Positions 49,475-57,739 of a stretch of 57,739 nt of DNA are shown here, piece by piece. Location of the stretch: contig CAJMQN010000011.1 of NCBI GenBank assembly GCA_905215695.1, positions 1-57,739 of the forward strand, read 5' to 3'. Every line of letters begins with the position of its first letter. The stretch's first letter is position 1. The position numbers and the translations under genes are program-made. Source of the stretch: an uncultured bacterium. GTDB lineage: Bacteria > Bacillota > Clostridia > Christensenellales > HGM11417. The notes under the pieces are model-generated. The model did not search any database and had not been told where the DNA came from. It saw nothing but the letters and a program-made list of their open reading frames with translations.

Positions 49475-52092
49475 GACCGCAGAGATTGGAAATCGAGGGG
49501 ATACACAGCTTCCGCACCCGGCAAACGGTGGATTTCGCCGCGCTGTCCGCGGGCGGTCTGTTCGGAATATTCGGGGACACGGGGAGCGGCAAGAGCACCG
49601 TGCTCGACTGTATCATACTCGCGCTGTACGGAGAGACGCCGGGCAGGGAGACGGCGGCGCAGTTCATTCATCTGTCCTCGCGCACCGCGTCCGTTTCGCT
49701 CGACTTCGCGCTCGGCGGGAAACTGTATCGGGTGGAGCGGGGATTTCGGCTGAATCCCGTCCGTGCCGTGAGCACTGCGACGGCGAAACTCATCGACCTC
49801 GGGACGGGCGCAATCCTCTGCGAACAGTCCAAGCGGGTAACCGCGGAGGTCGAATCCTTGCTCGGACTCGGAATCGAGGACTTCTGCAAGGTCGTCGCGC
49901 TCCCGCAAGGGGAGTTTGCGGAATTTCTGAAAGCGACGTCCGGCGAGCAGACCAAGATCGCGGGGCGGCTGTTCTCCCTCGAGCAGTACGGGGACGACCT
50001 CATTCGGAACGCGAACCGCAGGGCGGCAGAGAGAAAAGCCGCGCTCGAATCTCTCGAAAAAGAATTGGAAGCGTTCGCGGACGCGACCCCCGAGCGAATT
50101 TCGGAAGAGGAATCCCGACTCGCGGCTTGCAGGGAGCGCGTCGCCGCACTCACCATTCGGGAAAAGGAGAAATCCGCAGAGGTCGGAAAACTACGGGCGG
50201 ACGCCGCGACGACAAAAAAAATTTCGGACGTTGTGCGCGAACTGACGGATTTCGCGGAAGAGGAGAAACGGAGGGCGGAGGAGGCGGCGCAGGCGGAGCG
50301 CAAGGTCGCGGCGTCTGCGCTCTTTCCGAAGTACGAGGAACTTTGCGGACTTCGCAAAAAGAAATGCGAAGCGGAAGTCGCGCGCAGAGAGGCGGAAACT
50401 TCGCGGGAAATCGCGGAAAAGGATTGCGCCGCGCTTGCGCGGGCGGCGGAGGACTTCGAAAAAACGTGTGCCGAGGCGCAGAAGACGGGCGCGGCGCGTG
50501 CGCAAGCCCTGCGGATGCTCCAAAAGCGGGAGACGGAGGCGAAAGAACTTTCGGATAAACTCGCCGCGACCCGAGCGGATTTCCGAAGAGCAAAGGAGAC
50601 GCTTGCCGCCGCGCTCGCGGAGAAGGCGGCGGCGGAGAGAAAGTCCGCCCAAGTGGGTGCGGAGATTTTACGCGCGGAGGCGAGACAGCGCGCGCTTGCG
50701 CAGGAGATCGCGGGCGTGGTGAACGACGCGTTCCTGCGGGAGCTGAAGGGGAGTTTCGAGGAGGACTGCGCGCGTGCGGAGAGACGTTTCCCGGGCGTGC
50801 GGGAGGACTTTTCGGGTACTGCCGCCGTCATCGGGGGCGCGCGCACGGACGACACCCTCTCCAAGGAGTACGCGGAACTCTCCGAAACGCTGCGAAACTT
50901 GCGCGAAGAGAAATCGAACGCGGACACCGCGGCGGTTCGCAGGGACGCCGACGCGCGCGCGGCGGAGAAAGCGCAGAAGGATTTGACCGACGAGGGCGTC
51001 CGTTTCAAGGAAGGGAGCGACGCGCTCGAGGCGGAGCTCCGTAGCGCGGGGCTGAAACTGTTTTCGCAGATTCCCGCCGCTCTCGAAGGGCTTGAGGCGG
51101 AGGAGAAGGCGCGGGAGAAGGAACTTGCCGCGCGCAGGTCGCAGGCGGCGGGGGCGCAGGAGAGACTGACGGCGGCGCGGACGAAAGCCGCGGCGGCAGA
51201 ACAGGACTTCGAGAATTTCTCCGAGTGGCTTGCGCGGGCGGAGGCGGAATTTGCGCCCAAGCTCGCGGCGTTCGGGACGGAGAAGGAGCTTGCGGAAGTT
51301 GCCGCGCTCGCGCTCTCCGCCGAGGAAATTCTCGCCCGTGCCAAGGACTTAAAGGAAAAAATCCGCGCCGCGGAGGTGCGGCGGGACACCCTTTTGGGCG
51401 CGCTCGACCGTCAGGTCTCGGAGACGGAACTTCGGGATGCGGAGAGGGCGCTCGAGGACTTGCGGGCGGATCTGCGGGGCGCGCAGGGAGAGGAAATCCG
51501 ATGCGCGGACGGACTTGACCGGCTTCGGAAGAATGCGGAAAAACGGAAGTCTCTCGAAACGGAAGCGCGCCGCGCGAAAAAGAGGTTGGACAGGGTGGAA
51601 CTCATCTGTTCGGCGATTCGGGGCAAGGCGCTGATGAAATTCGCGGTGGAGGAATACCTCCGCGAAATCTGTGTCTCCGCCTCCGCGATTCTTGCCGGGG
51701 TCACGGGGGGGAGCTATCGGCTCGTGTATGAGAACAGGGACGCCCGGGAGTGCGGATTTTTCGTGGTGGACAACCGCAACGGCGGGGAACGGCGGGCGGT
51801 CTGTACGCTCTCGGGCGGGGAGACCTTTCTCGTCTCCCTCTCCCTCGCGGTCTCGCTGTCCGAGGCGCTCACGGCGGGCGGAAACAACCGCGCGGAATTC
51901 TTCTTTCTCGACGAGGGATTCGGAAGTTTGGACGCCCGGCTCTGCGATGTGGTGCTGGACGCGCTCTTCAAACTGAAGGAGGATCGGTTTGTCATCGGTC
52001 TGATTTCGCACGTGGAGGCGCTCAAAGAGCGCATCGAGTCCCGACTGTTTGTCACCTTCGACGAGACCGCGGGAAGCTCCGTCAAGATTTGA
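49471..52092 (+). CDS. sbcC: Exonuclease subunit SbcC (Rad50-like)
   Basis: 873 residues, at the short end for the family. Walker A FGDTGSGKS (34-42), the Q-loop region ALPQGEFAEFL, a long Ala/Glu/Lys/Arg-rich coiled coil (about 175-720), the ABC signature TLSGGETFLVSLSL and Walker B FFFLDEGFGSLD are present. The CxxC zinc hook normally found at the coiled-coil tip is not visible; the mid-region reads SFEEDCARAERRFPG with a single Cys. Dimerisation through the hook may thus be lost or replaced. It starts within the sbcD stop codon. Confidence 0.93.
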   Translation: MRPQRLEIEGIHSFRTRQTVDFAALSAGGLFGIFGDTGSGKSTVLDCIILALYGETPGRETAAQFIHLSSRTASVSLDFALGGKLYRVERGFRLNPVRAVSTATAKLIDLGTGAILCEQSKRVTAEVESLLGLGIEDFCKVVALPQGEFAEFLKATSGEQTKIAGRLFSLEQYGDDLIRNANRRAAERKAALESLEKELEAFADATPERISEEESRLAACRERVAALTIREKEKSAEVGKLRADAATTKKISDVVRELTDFAEEEKRRAEEAAQAERKVAASALFPKYEELCGLRKKKCEAEVARREAETSREIAEKDCAALARAAEDFEKTCAEAQKTGAARAQALRMLQKRETEAKELSDKLAATRADFRRAKETLAAALAEKAAAERKSAQVGAEILRAEARQRALAQEIAGVVNDAFLRELKGSFEEDCARAERRFPGVREDFSGTAAVIGGARTDDTLSKEYAELSETLRNLREEKSNADTAAVRRDADARAAEKAQKDLTDEGVRFKEGSDALEAELRSAGLKLFSQIPAALEGLEAEEKAREKELAARRSQAAGAQERLTAARTKAAAAEQDFENFSEWLARAEAEFAPKLAAFGTEKELAEVAALALSAEEILARAKDLKEKIRAAEVRRDTLLGALDRQVSETELRDAERALEDLRADLRGAQGEEIRCADGLDRLRKNAEKRKSLETEARRAKKRLDRVELICSAIRGKALMKFAVEEYLREICVSASAILAGVTGGSYRLVYENRDARECGFFVVDNRNGGERRAVCTLSGGETFLVSLSLAVSLSEALTAGGNNRAEFFFLDEGFGSLDARLCDVVLDALFKLKEDRFVIGLISHVEALKERIESRLFVTFDETAGSSVKI

Positions 52093-52121
52093 TTGCATAA
52101 TTTTTCCGAGTATGGTAAAAT
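52093..52121 (+). promoter_or_regulatory. Promoter of the alpha/beta-hydrolase-like gene, predicted nearly leaderless
   Basis: TTGCAT (52093-52098) and TAAAAT (52116-52121) are spaced by 17 bases, with TGG before the -10. The ATG follows after 7 bases and has no ribosome binding site. It starts immediately after the sbcC stop. Confidence 0.7.
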
Positions 52122-52128
52122 ATCTGTT

Positions 52129-53760
52129 ATGAATGACAGCCTATATACGCCCAAGAGCCTTTGGCAGGACTTTGACGCCGACCTTCCGCTCGAATGCGTA
52201 ACGACAAGACAATTCGAGGACTCCGGGGCGGAGGTTACCGAGATGTATTTTTCGGGTCGCGCCTCGGAGTTCGGCAGACCCCGAATCTTCGGGACGCTGT
52301 GGCGCTCCCGCGCGGACAGCCCGGAGGTGATCGTCGTCATCGGCGACCGCACGGGCGGTATTTCGTCCGGGAGCTACCGTCCCCTCTTTGAGCATTATAA
52401 TGTCTTTTTTTTCGACTACGCCGGAGAGACGGGGGAGACTCCCAAACACACCTATTATCCGAATCAGCTCGCCTATGCCAACGCCCGCGTCGCGGGAGAA
52501 GATTTCAACCGCGCGCCGGTCACCGCACGGGAGACCCCTGTCTATGAGTGGTGCGCCGTCTGCCGCTATGCGGTGTCCATGGCGCTCGCGCTCGGCTTTT
52601 CTCGGGTGGGACTCCTCGGCACGGGAGAGGGCGGAAACCTCGCCATTATGACGGCGGCATTTGACGAGCGGGTCTCCTGCGTCGTCAGCTGTTTCGGCGG
52701 CGGTTGGGAGCGGTACCGCGCCAACTTCAAGTACGGACCCAATCCCGAGCCGCCCATTTCGGAGGAGTTTTCCCGTTACGTTGCGGGCTGTGAATCCGAA
52801 AATTATGCTCAAAACGTGACGCAGCCCTTTCTGCTCTTGTCCACGACCAATCACAAGCGGTACCAGATGGACCGCATCAATGATACGATTTCCCGCATCG
52901 GCGGCGCAATTTTCCACTTTGCGCCCCGGCTCGCGTCGCAGTTCGACAGCTCCTTCGGGAACAACGTCCTGCTCTTTTTTGACGAATATCTCTTGGGCGG
53001 CGAAAAGCGTGGGGCGCAGGTGCCGCAGATGAAGGCGGAGGTCGTCGGGGGCAAACTCCGGTGCCGACTCCTCGGTTCGGCGGACGCCGTGGCAAGCGCA
53101 AAGGTCTATTTCAGCGCAAACGAGGTCAATCCCGCAATCCGCGACTGGCGGGAGGCGGAATTCGTAAACGGCGAGTGTCTGCCCGAGCTCTTCGAGGGCG
53201 AGGACACGCTCTTTCTCTTTCCGCAGGTCACCTATAAAAACGGCTATATCCTTTCGGGCAAGCTGACGGTTCTGACCGAGCTTTCGGGAGTCTCCAAGAC
53301 CTCCTTTGTCCCGAGTCAGGTGCTCTATACCTCGGCAATGGGCACGGATACGTTCACGACCTATTCCGAACACGCCGGCGCGGTCTTTGAGGAAGAAAAC
53401 GTCACCGTCAAAAAGGGCGCGTTCAAGATTGACGGAATCACCGACCGCTACAACCGCCTTGCGACCTACAAAGTCAACGACGCGCGTTTCCGGTTCGACG
53501 TCGATACCATCAATTTCGACCTCTGCGCCAAGCGGGCGCAGACCCTGCATGTCGCGGTCTATGAACGGTTCAACACCGACGGGGAAACGCGGTATGTCGC
53601 GGAGGTCAAGGCGCTCGGCGGGGACATGTGGCAGCCCGTCACCTTGAGCGCAAAGGAATTCAAGAGCGAAAAATCCGCGCTCCGTTCCTTCGGAGAGGTC
53701 AATCTTCTCGTCTTTGCCTCCGAGGACGAAGTCCTTTTCAACAACATTCTCTGGGTCTGA
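52129..53760 (+). CDS. Alpha/beta-hydrolase-like protein with C-terminal beta-rich domain
   Basis: 543 residues. Residues about 60-310 look like an alpha/beta hydrolase of the acetyl-xylan-esterase/dienelactone-hydrolase kind (VIVVIGDRTGGISSGSYRP; GFSRVGLLGTGEGGNLAIMT). The nucleophile elbow, normally GxSxG, reads GTGEG (164-168), so the serine seems missing. The region after about 330 is beta-rich and unassigned. There is no signal peptide, so it acts in the cytoplasm. It may be a binding protein or a hydrolase with a different nucleophile. It begins an operon-like run continuing with the DUF951 gene one base after its stop. Confidence 0.65.
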   Translation: MNDSLYTPKSLWQDFDADLPLECVTTRQFEDSGAEVTEMYFSGRASEFGRPRIFGTLWRSRADSPEVIVVIGDRTGGISSGSYRPLFEHYNVFFFDYAGETGETPKHTYYPNQLAYANARVAGEDFNRAPVTARETPVYEWCAVCRYAVSMALALGFSRVGLLGTGEGGNLAIMTAAFDERVSCVVSCFGGGWERYRANFKYGPNPEPPISEEFSRYVAGCESENYAQNVTQPFLLLSTTNHKRYQMDRINDTISRIGGAIFHFAPRLASQFDSSFGNNVLLFFDEYLLGGEKRGAQVPQMKAEVVGGKLRCRLLGSADAVASAKVYFSANEVNPAIRDWREAEFVNGECLPELFEGEDTLFLFPQVTYKNGYILSGKLTVLTELSGVSKTSFVPSQVLYTSAMGTDTFTTYSEHAGAVFEEENVTVKKGAFKIDGITDRYNRLATYKVNDARFRFDVDTINFDLCAKRAQTLHVAVYERFNTDGETRYVAEVKALGGDMWQPVTLSAKEFKSEKSALRSFGEVNLLVFASEDEVLFNNILWV

Positions 53761-53761
53761 C

Positions 53762-53950
53762 ATGCTTGAATTTGAAGTGGGCGACGAGGTCGTCACCAAG
53801 AAGAAGCACCCCTGCGGGGGAGACTGTTGGGAGATTATCCGAACGGGCGCGGACGTGAAAATCCGCTGTAAGACCTGCGGACGGATCGTCATGCTCGAGC
53901 TTGCGGAGTTTAAAAAGCGCGTCAAAAAAATCAACGGGAAGGCGAAATGA
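53762..53950 (+). CDS. DUF951 zinc-ribbon-like small protein
   Basis: 62 residues. The family pattern is clear: FEVGDEVVTKKKHPCGGDCW, then EIIRTGADVKIRC and KTCGRIVMLELAEFKKRVKK. Four Cys may bind zinc. Function is unknown, although the family is nearly universal in Bacillota and often sits by housekeeping genes. It begins one base after the preceding stop and its own stop overlaps the signal peptidase start (ATGA). Confidence 0.88.
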   Translation: MLEFEVGDEVVTKKKHPCGGDCWEIIRTGADVKIRCKTCGRIVMLELAEFKKRVKKINGKAK

Positions 53951-54684
53951 AGTACGACGAATCGCTCAAATATTTCAGAGAGGGAAAGTTCGACGAACCG
54001 AGAGGGGTGTCCGTGTGCTACGGGTGCCTGCTCGCGGTCATCGTGTTCTGTTTCATCGTCGTGCCGATCTTTATCTTTCAGACGGTGCCCGTTTTAATGC
54101 AGTCCATGTATCCGACCATTCACGGCGGCAACGCGGGGACGGGGGAACTTCGGGACTGCGTAGGGCTCTCCCTGCTCTCGGGGTACGGGCACGGCGACAT
54201 CGTGGTATTCGAGCGCACGGAAAACAACGCGACCACCCGCCTTATTAAGCGCATCGTGGGCGTGCCCGGGGATACCATGTTCCTCGTCGATGAGGACGGG
54301 GACGGCGGGGCGGACGCCGTTGAGATTGAGACCGATTTCGAGGGCAAACGGACGCGCGCTCGGCTCATCGAGCCCTATCTCAATACGGAATTCGGTCGCT
54401 ACGTCGCCAATGAGGGCGCCGATAAGGGCAACATCGGGACGAACAAGTGGGCGCGCGAACTTTGGAGCGAGGAGGGCTTGACCCTCGGCGCGGGGGAGTA
54501 TTTCGTCGCGGGCGACAACCGCAAGGAGAGCAAGGACAGTTTCTCCTTCGGTCCGATTTCGGGAAAGGCCATTCTCGGGAAAGCGGTCTGTATCTTTGTG
54601 AAGTCGGGACATTCGTTCCTGTTCTGGGATATCTACAACATCAAGGGGACGGGACCGTCCGTGACCCTCAAGCAAATCGCATAG
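53947..54684 (+). CDS. lepB: Signal peptidase I
   Basis: 245 residues. One N-terminal membrane segment (about 26-46) precedes the catalytic MQSMYPTI with Ser53; the general base Lys101 lies in RLIKRIVGVPGD, and GDNRKESKDSFSFGPI is the later conserved box. It cleaves signal peptides outside the membrane. The box D-E region has a Gly/Asp-rich loop (VDEDGDGGADAVEIE) longer than usual. The many secreted proteins in this window would be clients. Coupled to the DUF951 gene by ATGA. Confidence 0.93.
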   Translation: MKYDESLKYFREGKFDEPRGVSVCYGCLLAVIVFCFIVVPIFIFQTVPVLMQSMYPTIHGGNAGTGELRDCVGLSLLSGYGHGDIVVFERTENNATTRLIKRIVGVPGDTMFLVDEDGDGGADAVEIETDFEGKRTRARLIEPYLNTEFGRYVANEGADKGNIGTNKWARELWSEEGLTLGAGEYFVAGDNRKESKDSFSFGPISGKAILGKAVCIFVKSGHSFLFWDIYNIKGTGPSVTLKQIA

Positions 54685-54693
54685 GAGCAAATT

Positions 54694-55551
54694 ATGAAAA
54701 AAATCGTTTTGACCTCGGACAGTACTTGCGACCTCTCTCGGGAACTCATCGGGCGCTATGACATCCGAATCATTCCCTTCAACGTGATTCTCGGCAAGGA
54801 TACCTTCCTCGACGGCGTAAACGTCGAGCCCGCCCAGCTCTACGAATTTGTGGCGCATTCGGGCATGCTCCCCAAGACCGCCGCGCCCGGCATTCTCGCC
54901 TACAAGAAATTTTTTGAAAAAATTCTCGACGGGGAGACGGAAATCATCCACTTCAATATCGGCTCCAAGCTCTCCGCCGGTCACCAAAATGCGAAACTCG
55001 CCGCGGCGGAACTCGAGGGCGTATCGGTCATCGACTCGGCGTCCCTCTCGACGGGGACGAGCCTTCTCATCTTAAAGGCGCACGACCTCATCGAAAAGGG
55101 AAAGACCCGCGAAGAGATTGAAAAGATTATTCGGGACATCGTGCCCTTCGATCAGGCGTCCTTCTGCGTGGACAAGCTCGACTATCTGCACAAGGGCGGA
55201 CGTTGCAGCGGCACCGCGCGGTTTGCGGCGAACCTTCTGCACCTGCATCCCATGCTCCAACTGATTGACGGAGAAATCAAGGTTGTTTCCAAATTTCGGG
55301 GCAATATGTCCATTGTTTTCAACAAGTATCTCGAATACCTGTTGGAGCAATGTCCGAATCCCGACCGCACGCGCTGTTTCGTCACACACTCGGACGTGGA
55401 CAAGGAGATCGTAGAGTCCGCAAAACGGTTCGCAAAGGAGAAGTTCGGATTTGCGGAAGTCTTTGAGACAGTGGCGGGCTGCACGATCACCAGTCACTGC
55501 GGCAAAGGAACGCTCGGACTACTGTTTTTGAATACGCAGCCCATCGGCTGA
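54694..55551 (+). CDS. DegV-family fatty-acid-binding protein
   Basis: 285 residues. The N-terminal VLTSDSTCDLSRELIGRYDI and the middle DSASLSTGTSLLIL and DYLHKGGRCSGTARF stretches mark DegV/FakB proteins, two-domain cytoplasmic proteins that hold a fatty acid and, in several species, present it to the kinase FakA for phosphorylation. FakA is not in the window. AGGAG precedes the ATG, nine bases after lepB. The particular lipid cannot be predicted. Confidence 0.92.
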   Translation: MKKIVLTSDSTCDLSRELIGRYDIRIIPFNVILGKDTFLDGVNVEPAQLYEFVAHSGMLPKTAAPGILAYKKFFEKILDGETEIIHFNIGSKLSAGHQNAKLAAAELEGVSVIDSASLSTGTSLLILKAHDLIEKGKTREEIEKIIRDIVPFDQASFCVDKLDYLHKGGRCSGTARFAANLLHLHPMLQLIDGEIKVVSKFRGNMSIVFNKYLEYLLEQCPNPDRTRCFVTHSDVDKEIVESAKRFAKEKFGFAEVFETVAGCTITSHCGKGTLGLLFLNTQPIG

Positions 55552-55565
55552 AATCGAGGGGGATT

Positions 55566-56939
55566 ATGACAAAACTTACGCATTACGACGTCGTCATCAT
55601 CGGCGGCGGAATCGGCGGTCTCATGGCGGCATATCGGTTCGCGGACACGGACAAAAAGGTTCTTCTTCTCGAGAAGGGCGCGGACTTAAAGGACAGAAGG
55701 TGTCCGATCGTCACCGGAAAAGTGGACAAGTGCATCATGTGCAAGCCCTGTAGCATCATGGCGGGTCTTGCAGGCGCGGGCGCGTTTTCGGACGGAAAAT
55801 ACGTCATCTCCACGGAGTACGGCGGTTGGCTGACCGATTTTCTTCCCGACGAAAAAGTGATTTCGCTCATCGAAGAGGCGGATCGGGTGCTCGTCTCTTT
55901 CGGCGCGACGACGGAACGCTTTCTGCCCAATAACGAGCTCAAACTTGAGTGTCTCAAGCACGACCTGCACATGCAGCAGGCGCAGCTCAAGCACCTCGGC
56001 ACGGACGAAAATTTCCAAACCATGCTCAACCTCGTCGAGCATTTGAAGGAAAAGATAGAGATTTATCCCATGACCCGGGTGACCGACGTGGACAAGGAAA
56101 AGCGCGCGGTGACCTTCGAGGGAAAGGAAAGCGGCACGGTGACCGCGGACAACGTGATTTTCGCGGTCGGGCGCGCGGGCTCCGCCTTCTTTACGGATTG
56201 GTGCAGAAAGCACGGCGTTCCGCTCAAGAACAACCAAGTGGACGTGGGCGTAAGAGTAGAGCTTCCCTCCATCGTCTGGGAGAATTTTTCCAAGAAGATT
56301 TACGAACCGAAGATTTGGTACCGTTCCAAACAGTACGGGGACGTGACGCGCATGTTCTGTTTCAACGAGCGTGGAAACGTCGTCACCGAAAATACGGACG
56401 GCGTGCTCACCGTCAACGGTCATGCCTACCGCGATTTGAAAAAGAAGACGGACAACTCCAACTTTGCGCTCCTGACGACGACCCGATTCACCGAGCCCTT
56501 TAAGGAGCCCATCGAGTACGCGCGGTACGTCGCGAGCCTTGCAAACAAGATTTCGGGCGGGAGCGTGCTCGTACAGCGGTTCGGCGACCTGCTCAAAGGC
56601 AGGCGCACGGACGAAAAGCGGCTTCGGCAGTGTACGACGCGCCCGACTCTGCGCGCGGTGCCCGGCGACCTCTCGCTGTGCATGCCCAAGCGTCAGCTCG
56701 ACAACATCATCGAGACCCTACAGGCGCTCGACCTTGTCTCCCCGGGTACGGCAAACTACGATACCCTGTTGTACGGCATAGAGTGCAAATACTATTCCGC
56801 GCGCCCGGAGGCGGAGAACTTCGAGATTTCGGGTTGCAAGGGGATTTACGCGATCGGGGACGGCGCGGGATTCACGCGATCGCTCTCGCAGGCGGGTGCG
56901 AACGGAATCTATGTCGCAGACCTCATCTGCAAGAAATAA
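55566..56939 (+). CDS. FAD-dependent oxidoreductase (COG2509-like dehydrogenase)
   Basis: 457 residues. A Rossmann FAD-binding motif IIGGGIGGLMAAYRF (11-25) and the C-terminal GIYAIGDGAGFTRSLSQAGANG, which completes the FAD site, frame a protein similar to uncharacterised FAD dehydrogenases. A cysteine group RRCPIVTGKVDKCIMCKPC near 44-62 could bind a metal or an Fe-S centre. Substrate unknown. GAGGGGG precedes the ATG, and the gene closes the run that started at 52129, before a terminator. Confidence 0.85.
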   Translation: MTKLTHYDVVIIGGGIGGLMAAYRFADTDKKVLLLEKGADLKDRRCPIVTGKVDKCIMCKPCSIMAGLAGAGAFSDGKYVISTEYGGWLTDFLPDEKVISLIEEADRVLVSFGATTERFLPNNELKLECLKHDLHMQQAQLKHLGTDENFQTMLNLVEHLKEKIEIYPMTRVTDVDKEKRAVTFEGKESGTVTADNVIFAVGRAGSAFFTDWCRKHGVPLKNNQVDVGVRVELPSIVWENFSKKIYEPKIWYRSKQYGDVTRMFCFNERGNVVTENTDGVLTVNGHAYRDLKKKTDNSNFALLTTTRFTEPFKEPIEYARYVASLANKISGGSVLVQRFGDLLKGRRTDEKRLRQCTTRPTLRAVPGDLSLCMPKRQLDNIIETLQALDLVSPGTANYDTLLYGIECKYYSARPEAENFEISGCKGIYAIGDGAGFTRSLSQAGANGIYVADLICKK

Positions 56940-56963
56940 CGTCTATCCTTATATATAGAGAAA

Positions 56964-56989
56964 GGACTCCCGGACGGGAGCCCTTTTTT
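56964..56989. terminator. Terminator between the FAD oxidoreductase and the converging membrane-protein gene
   Basis: CTCCC and GGGAG pair around GGAC, extended by GG/CC across one mismatch, followed by TTTTTT (56984-56989). Confidence 0.82.
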
Positions 56990-56990
56990 G

Positions 56991-57521
56991 TTACAGTGCG
57001 CGCAAAACTTCGAGGAGCAGAGCGCAAACCGCTGTGCGGTCGCATTCGTCCGGCAAATCCTCTTTTAAGATCTCCTGTAGGCGGGAGAGCAGAGTGCCCT
57101 CGTCCGTTCCCTGCGTCGCCGCCGCCACAATCTCCGCGGCAAGCGGCGCGAGCCGCTCATGTTGAACGCGCTCCGCGAGAATCCCGGTAGCGGCAAGCTC
57201 CGCGGGGGAGTTGGGCGGTGTCTTTCGTCGGCGCAAAAATTGTTCGTAGAGCACATAGAGAATCGTCGAAAGTCCGCCGCAGCGGAATCCATCCGTGACG
57301 AGCGCCGCGTAGGGCAGCATGGAAAACCCTTTCTGCCGCACAGCTTCGATACCGATTCGCAGCGCAATGCCGATGAGAAAGGGGAGAAAGGTAAAAAACT
57401 TTTTTCCCTTCGCCGGACATTTCCATTTCAGGAGCGCGGTCAGCGCGCACACCGCGAACGCAAGCGCGAGACAGTCTCCGCCGTATGCCGTCAAGAATTT
57501 CAGGATTTCCTCCCAACTCAT
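56991..57521 (-). CDS. Membrane protein of unknown function
   Basis: 176 residues. Two or three hydrophobic segments (about 15-30, 42-56, and a weaker one near 70-90) are followed by a basic stretch (FLRRRKTPPN) and a hydrophilic helical C-terminus of about 75 residues. I do not recognise the family. The ATG at 57521 has GGAGGGCGGAAAGT upstream and overlaps the stop of a 23-codon frame, so the two are coupled. It converges on the FAD oxidoreductase gene. Confidence 0.65.
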   Translation of the reverse strand: MSWEEILKFLTAYGGDCLALAFAVCALTALLKWKCPAKGKKFFTFLPFLIGIALRIGIEAVRQKGFSMLPYAALVTDGFRCGGLSTILYVLYEQFLRRRKTPPNSPAELAATGILAERVQHERLAPLAAEIVAAATQGTDEGTLLSRLQEILKEDLPDECDRTAVCALLLEVLRAL

Positions 57522-57589
57522 ACTTTCCGCCCTCCGCGCAGGGAAAGCCTGCGGACAAAGGCGTTGATTCTGTAAAGCCGTCGGTACAT
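57518..57589 (-). CDS. Basic 23-residue peptide coupled to the membrane-protein gene
   Basis: From the ATG at 57589 this frame encodes a very basic peptide (MYRRLYRINAFVRRLSL, then RGGRKV). AGGAGG with a good spacing lies upstream, and the TGA overlaps the next ATG (ATGA on the minus strand). Strong ribosome binding site and tight coupling argue that it is translated. It may be a leader peptide rather than a functional protein. Confidence 0.5.
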   Translation of the reverse strand: MYRRLYRINAFVRRLSLRGGRKV

Positions 57590-57708
57590 TTTAATTCCTC
57601 CTATCCGTTTTTTTGCGGGATTCCCTCAAAGTGTAGCGCGCCCGAAAAGAAATTCGACCTTTTGCGTCGAGATAGGAGAAAACTTTTCAAAAAAGTTTGA
57701 AAAAATCA

Positions 57709-57737
57709 TTGACAACGGGCAGGGATTATGATAATAT
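57709..57737 (+). promoter_or_regulatory. Promoter reading out of the right edge
   Basis: TTGACA (57709-57714) and TAATAT (57732-57737) are spaced by 17 bases. The gene it serves lies beyond the window. Confidence 0.6.
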
Positions 57738-57739
57738 AT

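Noticed and set aside
49668..51389. 573-codon Ser/Ala-rich frame on the minus strand
   Set aside because: Mirror of the Ala/Glu-rich sbcC coiled coil; no start signal or recognisable domain.
52141..53934. 597-codon frame on the minus strand
   Set aside because: Antisense to the hydrolase-like gene and the DUF951 gene, both with proper starts and operon spacing.
1..57739. CRISPR arrays, rRNA, tRNA genes and insertion sequences
   Set aside because: No regularly spaced direct repeats, no rRNA or tRNA cloverleaf sequences other than tmRNA, and no transposase were seen.

Overview
The window looks like a chromosomal segment from a GC-rich, low-redundancy spore-forming member of the Bacillota, probably a Clostridia-type anaerobe. 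The evidence is the spoIIR-sleB-ypeB sporulation/germination cluster, the secG-rnr-smpB...ssrA order, DnaD/DnaI-type primosome genes, strong AGGAGG ribosome binding sites, single-membrane lipoproteins, and consensus TTGACA-17-TATAAT promoters. The species cannot be named from the sequence. Most of the DNA is GC-rich. Two short AT-rich patches (about 25.6-27.0 kb and 44.35-44.93 kb) each carry an XRE-type repressor with visible operators and look acquired.

Layout. 0-0.33 kb: start of a MATE efflux gene (minus strand). 0.4-15.2 kb: one plus-strand operon with an EcsA-like ABC ATPase, its permease, a 1043-residue Ig-like/beta-helix surface protein, a small membrane protein, a 2655-residue multidomain surface protein and a lipoprotein. 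15.2-22.5 kb: an E2/CAT-fold protein, a beta-helix lipoprotein, a YgjP-type metallopeptidase, cysK, a pyridoxamine kinase, a DUF1934 protein behind a long structured leader, an MBL hydrolase, and a Rho-like protein that has lost many catalytic residues. 22.5-25.4 kb: copper resistance, csoR plus a copA whose 3' end is an in-frame copZ with its own internal ribosome binding site, under a clear CsoR operator. 25.4-27.0 kb: XRE repressor, unknown protein and leucine-rich-repeat lipoprotein. 27.0-30.7 kb: gltX and radC (minus), then a Sapep-type dipeptidase preceded by a tiny coupled leader reading frame. 30.7-34.2 kb: spoIIR-sleB-ypeB, with a ypeB carrying a roughly 255-residue charged helical extension. 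34.2-38.6 kb: pgk-tpiA-gpmI and a frameshifted zinc-ribbon/PH-like gene. 38.6-44.3 kb: secG-rnr-smpB, then metY-metAA, then tmRNA. 44.3-45.8 kb: XRE repressor divergent from two overlapping microproteins, then corA. 45.8-48.2 kb: dnaD-dnaI (minus). 48.2-52.1 kb: sbcD-sbcC, without a visible zinc-hook CxxC. 52.1-57.0 kb: an alpha/beta-hydrolase-like protein, DUF951 protein, signal peptidase I, DegV protein and FAD oxidoreductase. 57.0-57.7 kb: a membrane protein preceded by a coupled 23-residue frame (minus), and a promoter reading off the right edge.

How it works together. The window mixes housekeeping modules (glycolysis, trans-translation, sulfur amino acid synthesis through O-acetylserine and O-acetylhomoserine, recombination, replication priming, secretion) with accessory loci for the cell surface and stress. 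Observations most worth following are the catalytically degenerate Rho-like protein, the CopA-CopZ fusion with a retained internal start, the repressor/microprotein locus beside ssrA, the YpeB charged helix, the ABC-plus-giant-surface-protein operon, and a recurring extended -10 promoter that places transcription start at or next to the start codon of four genes.
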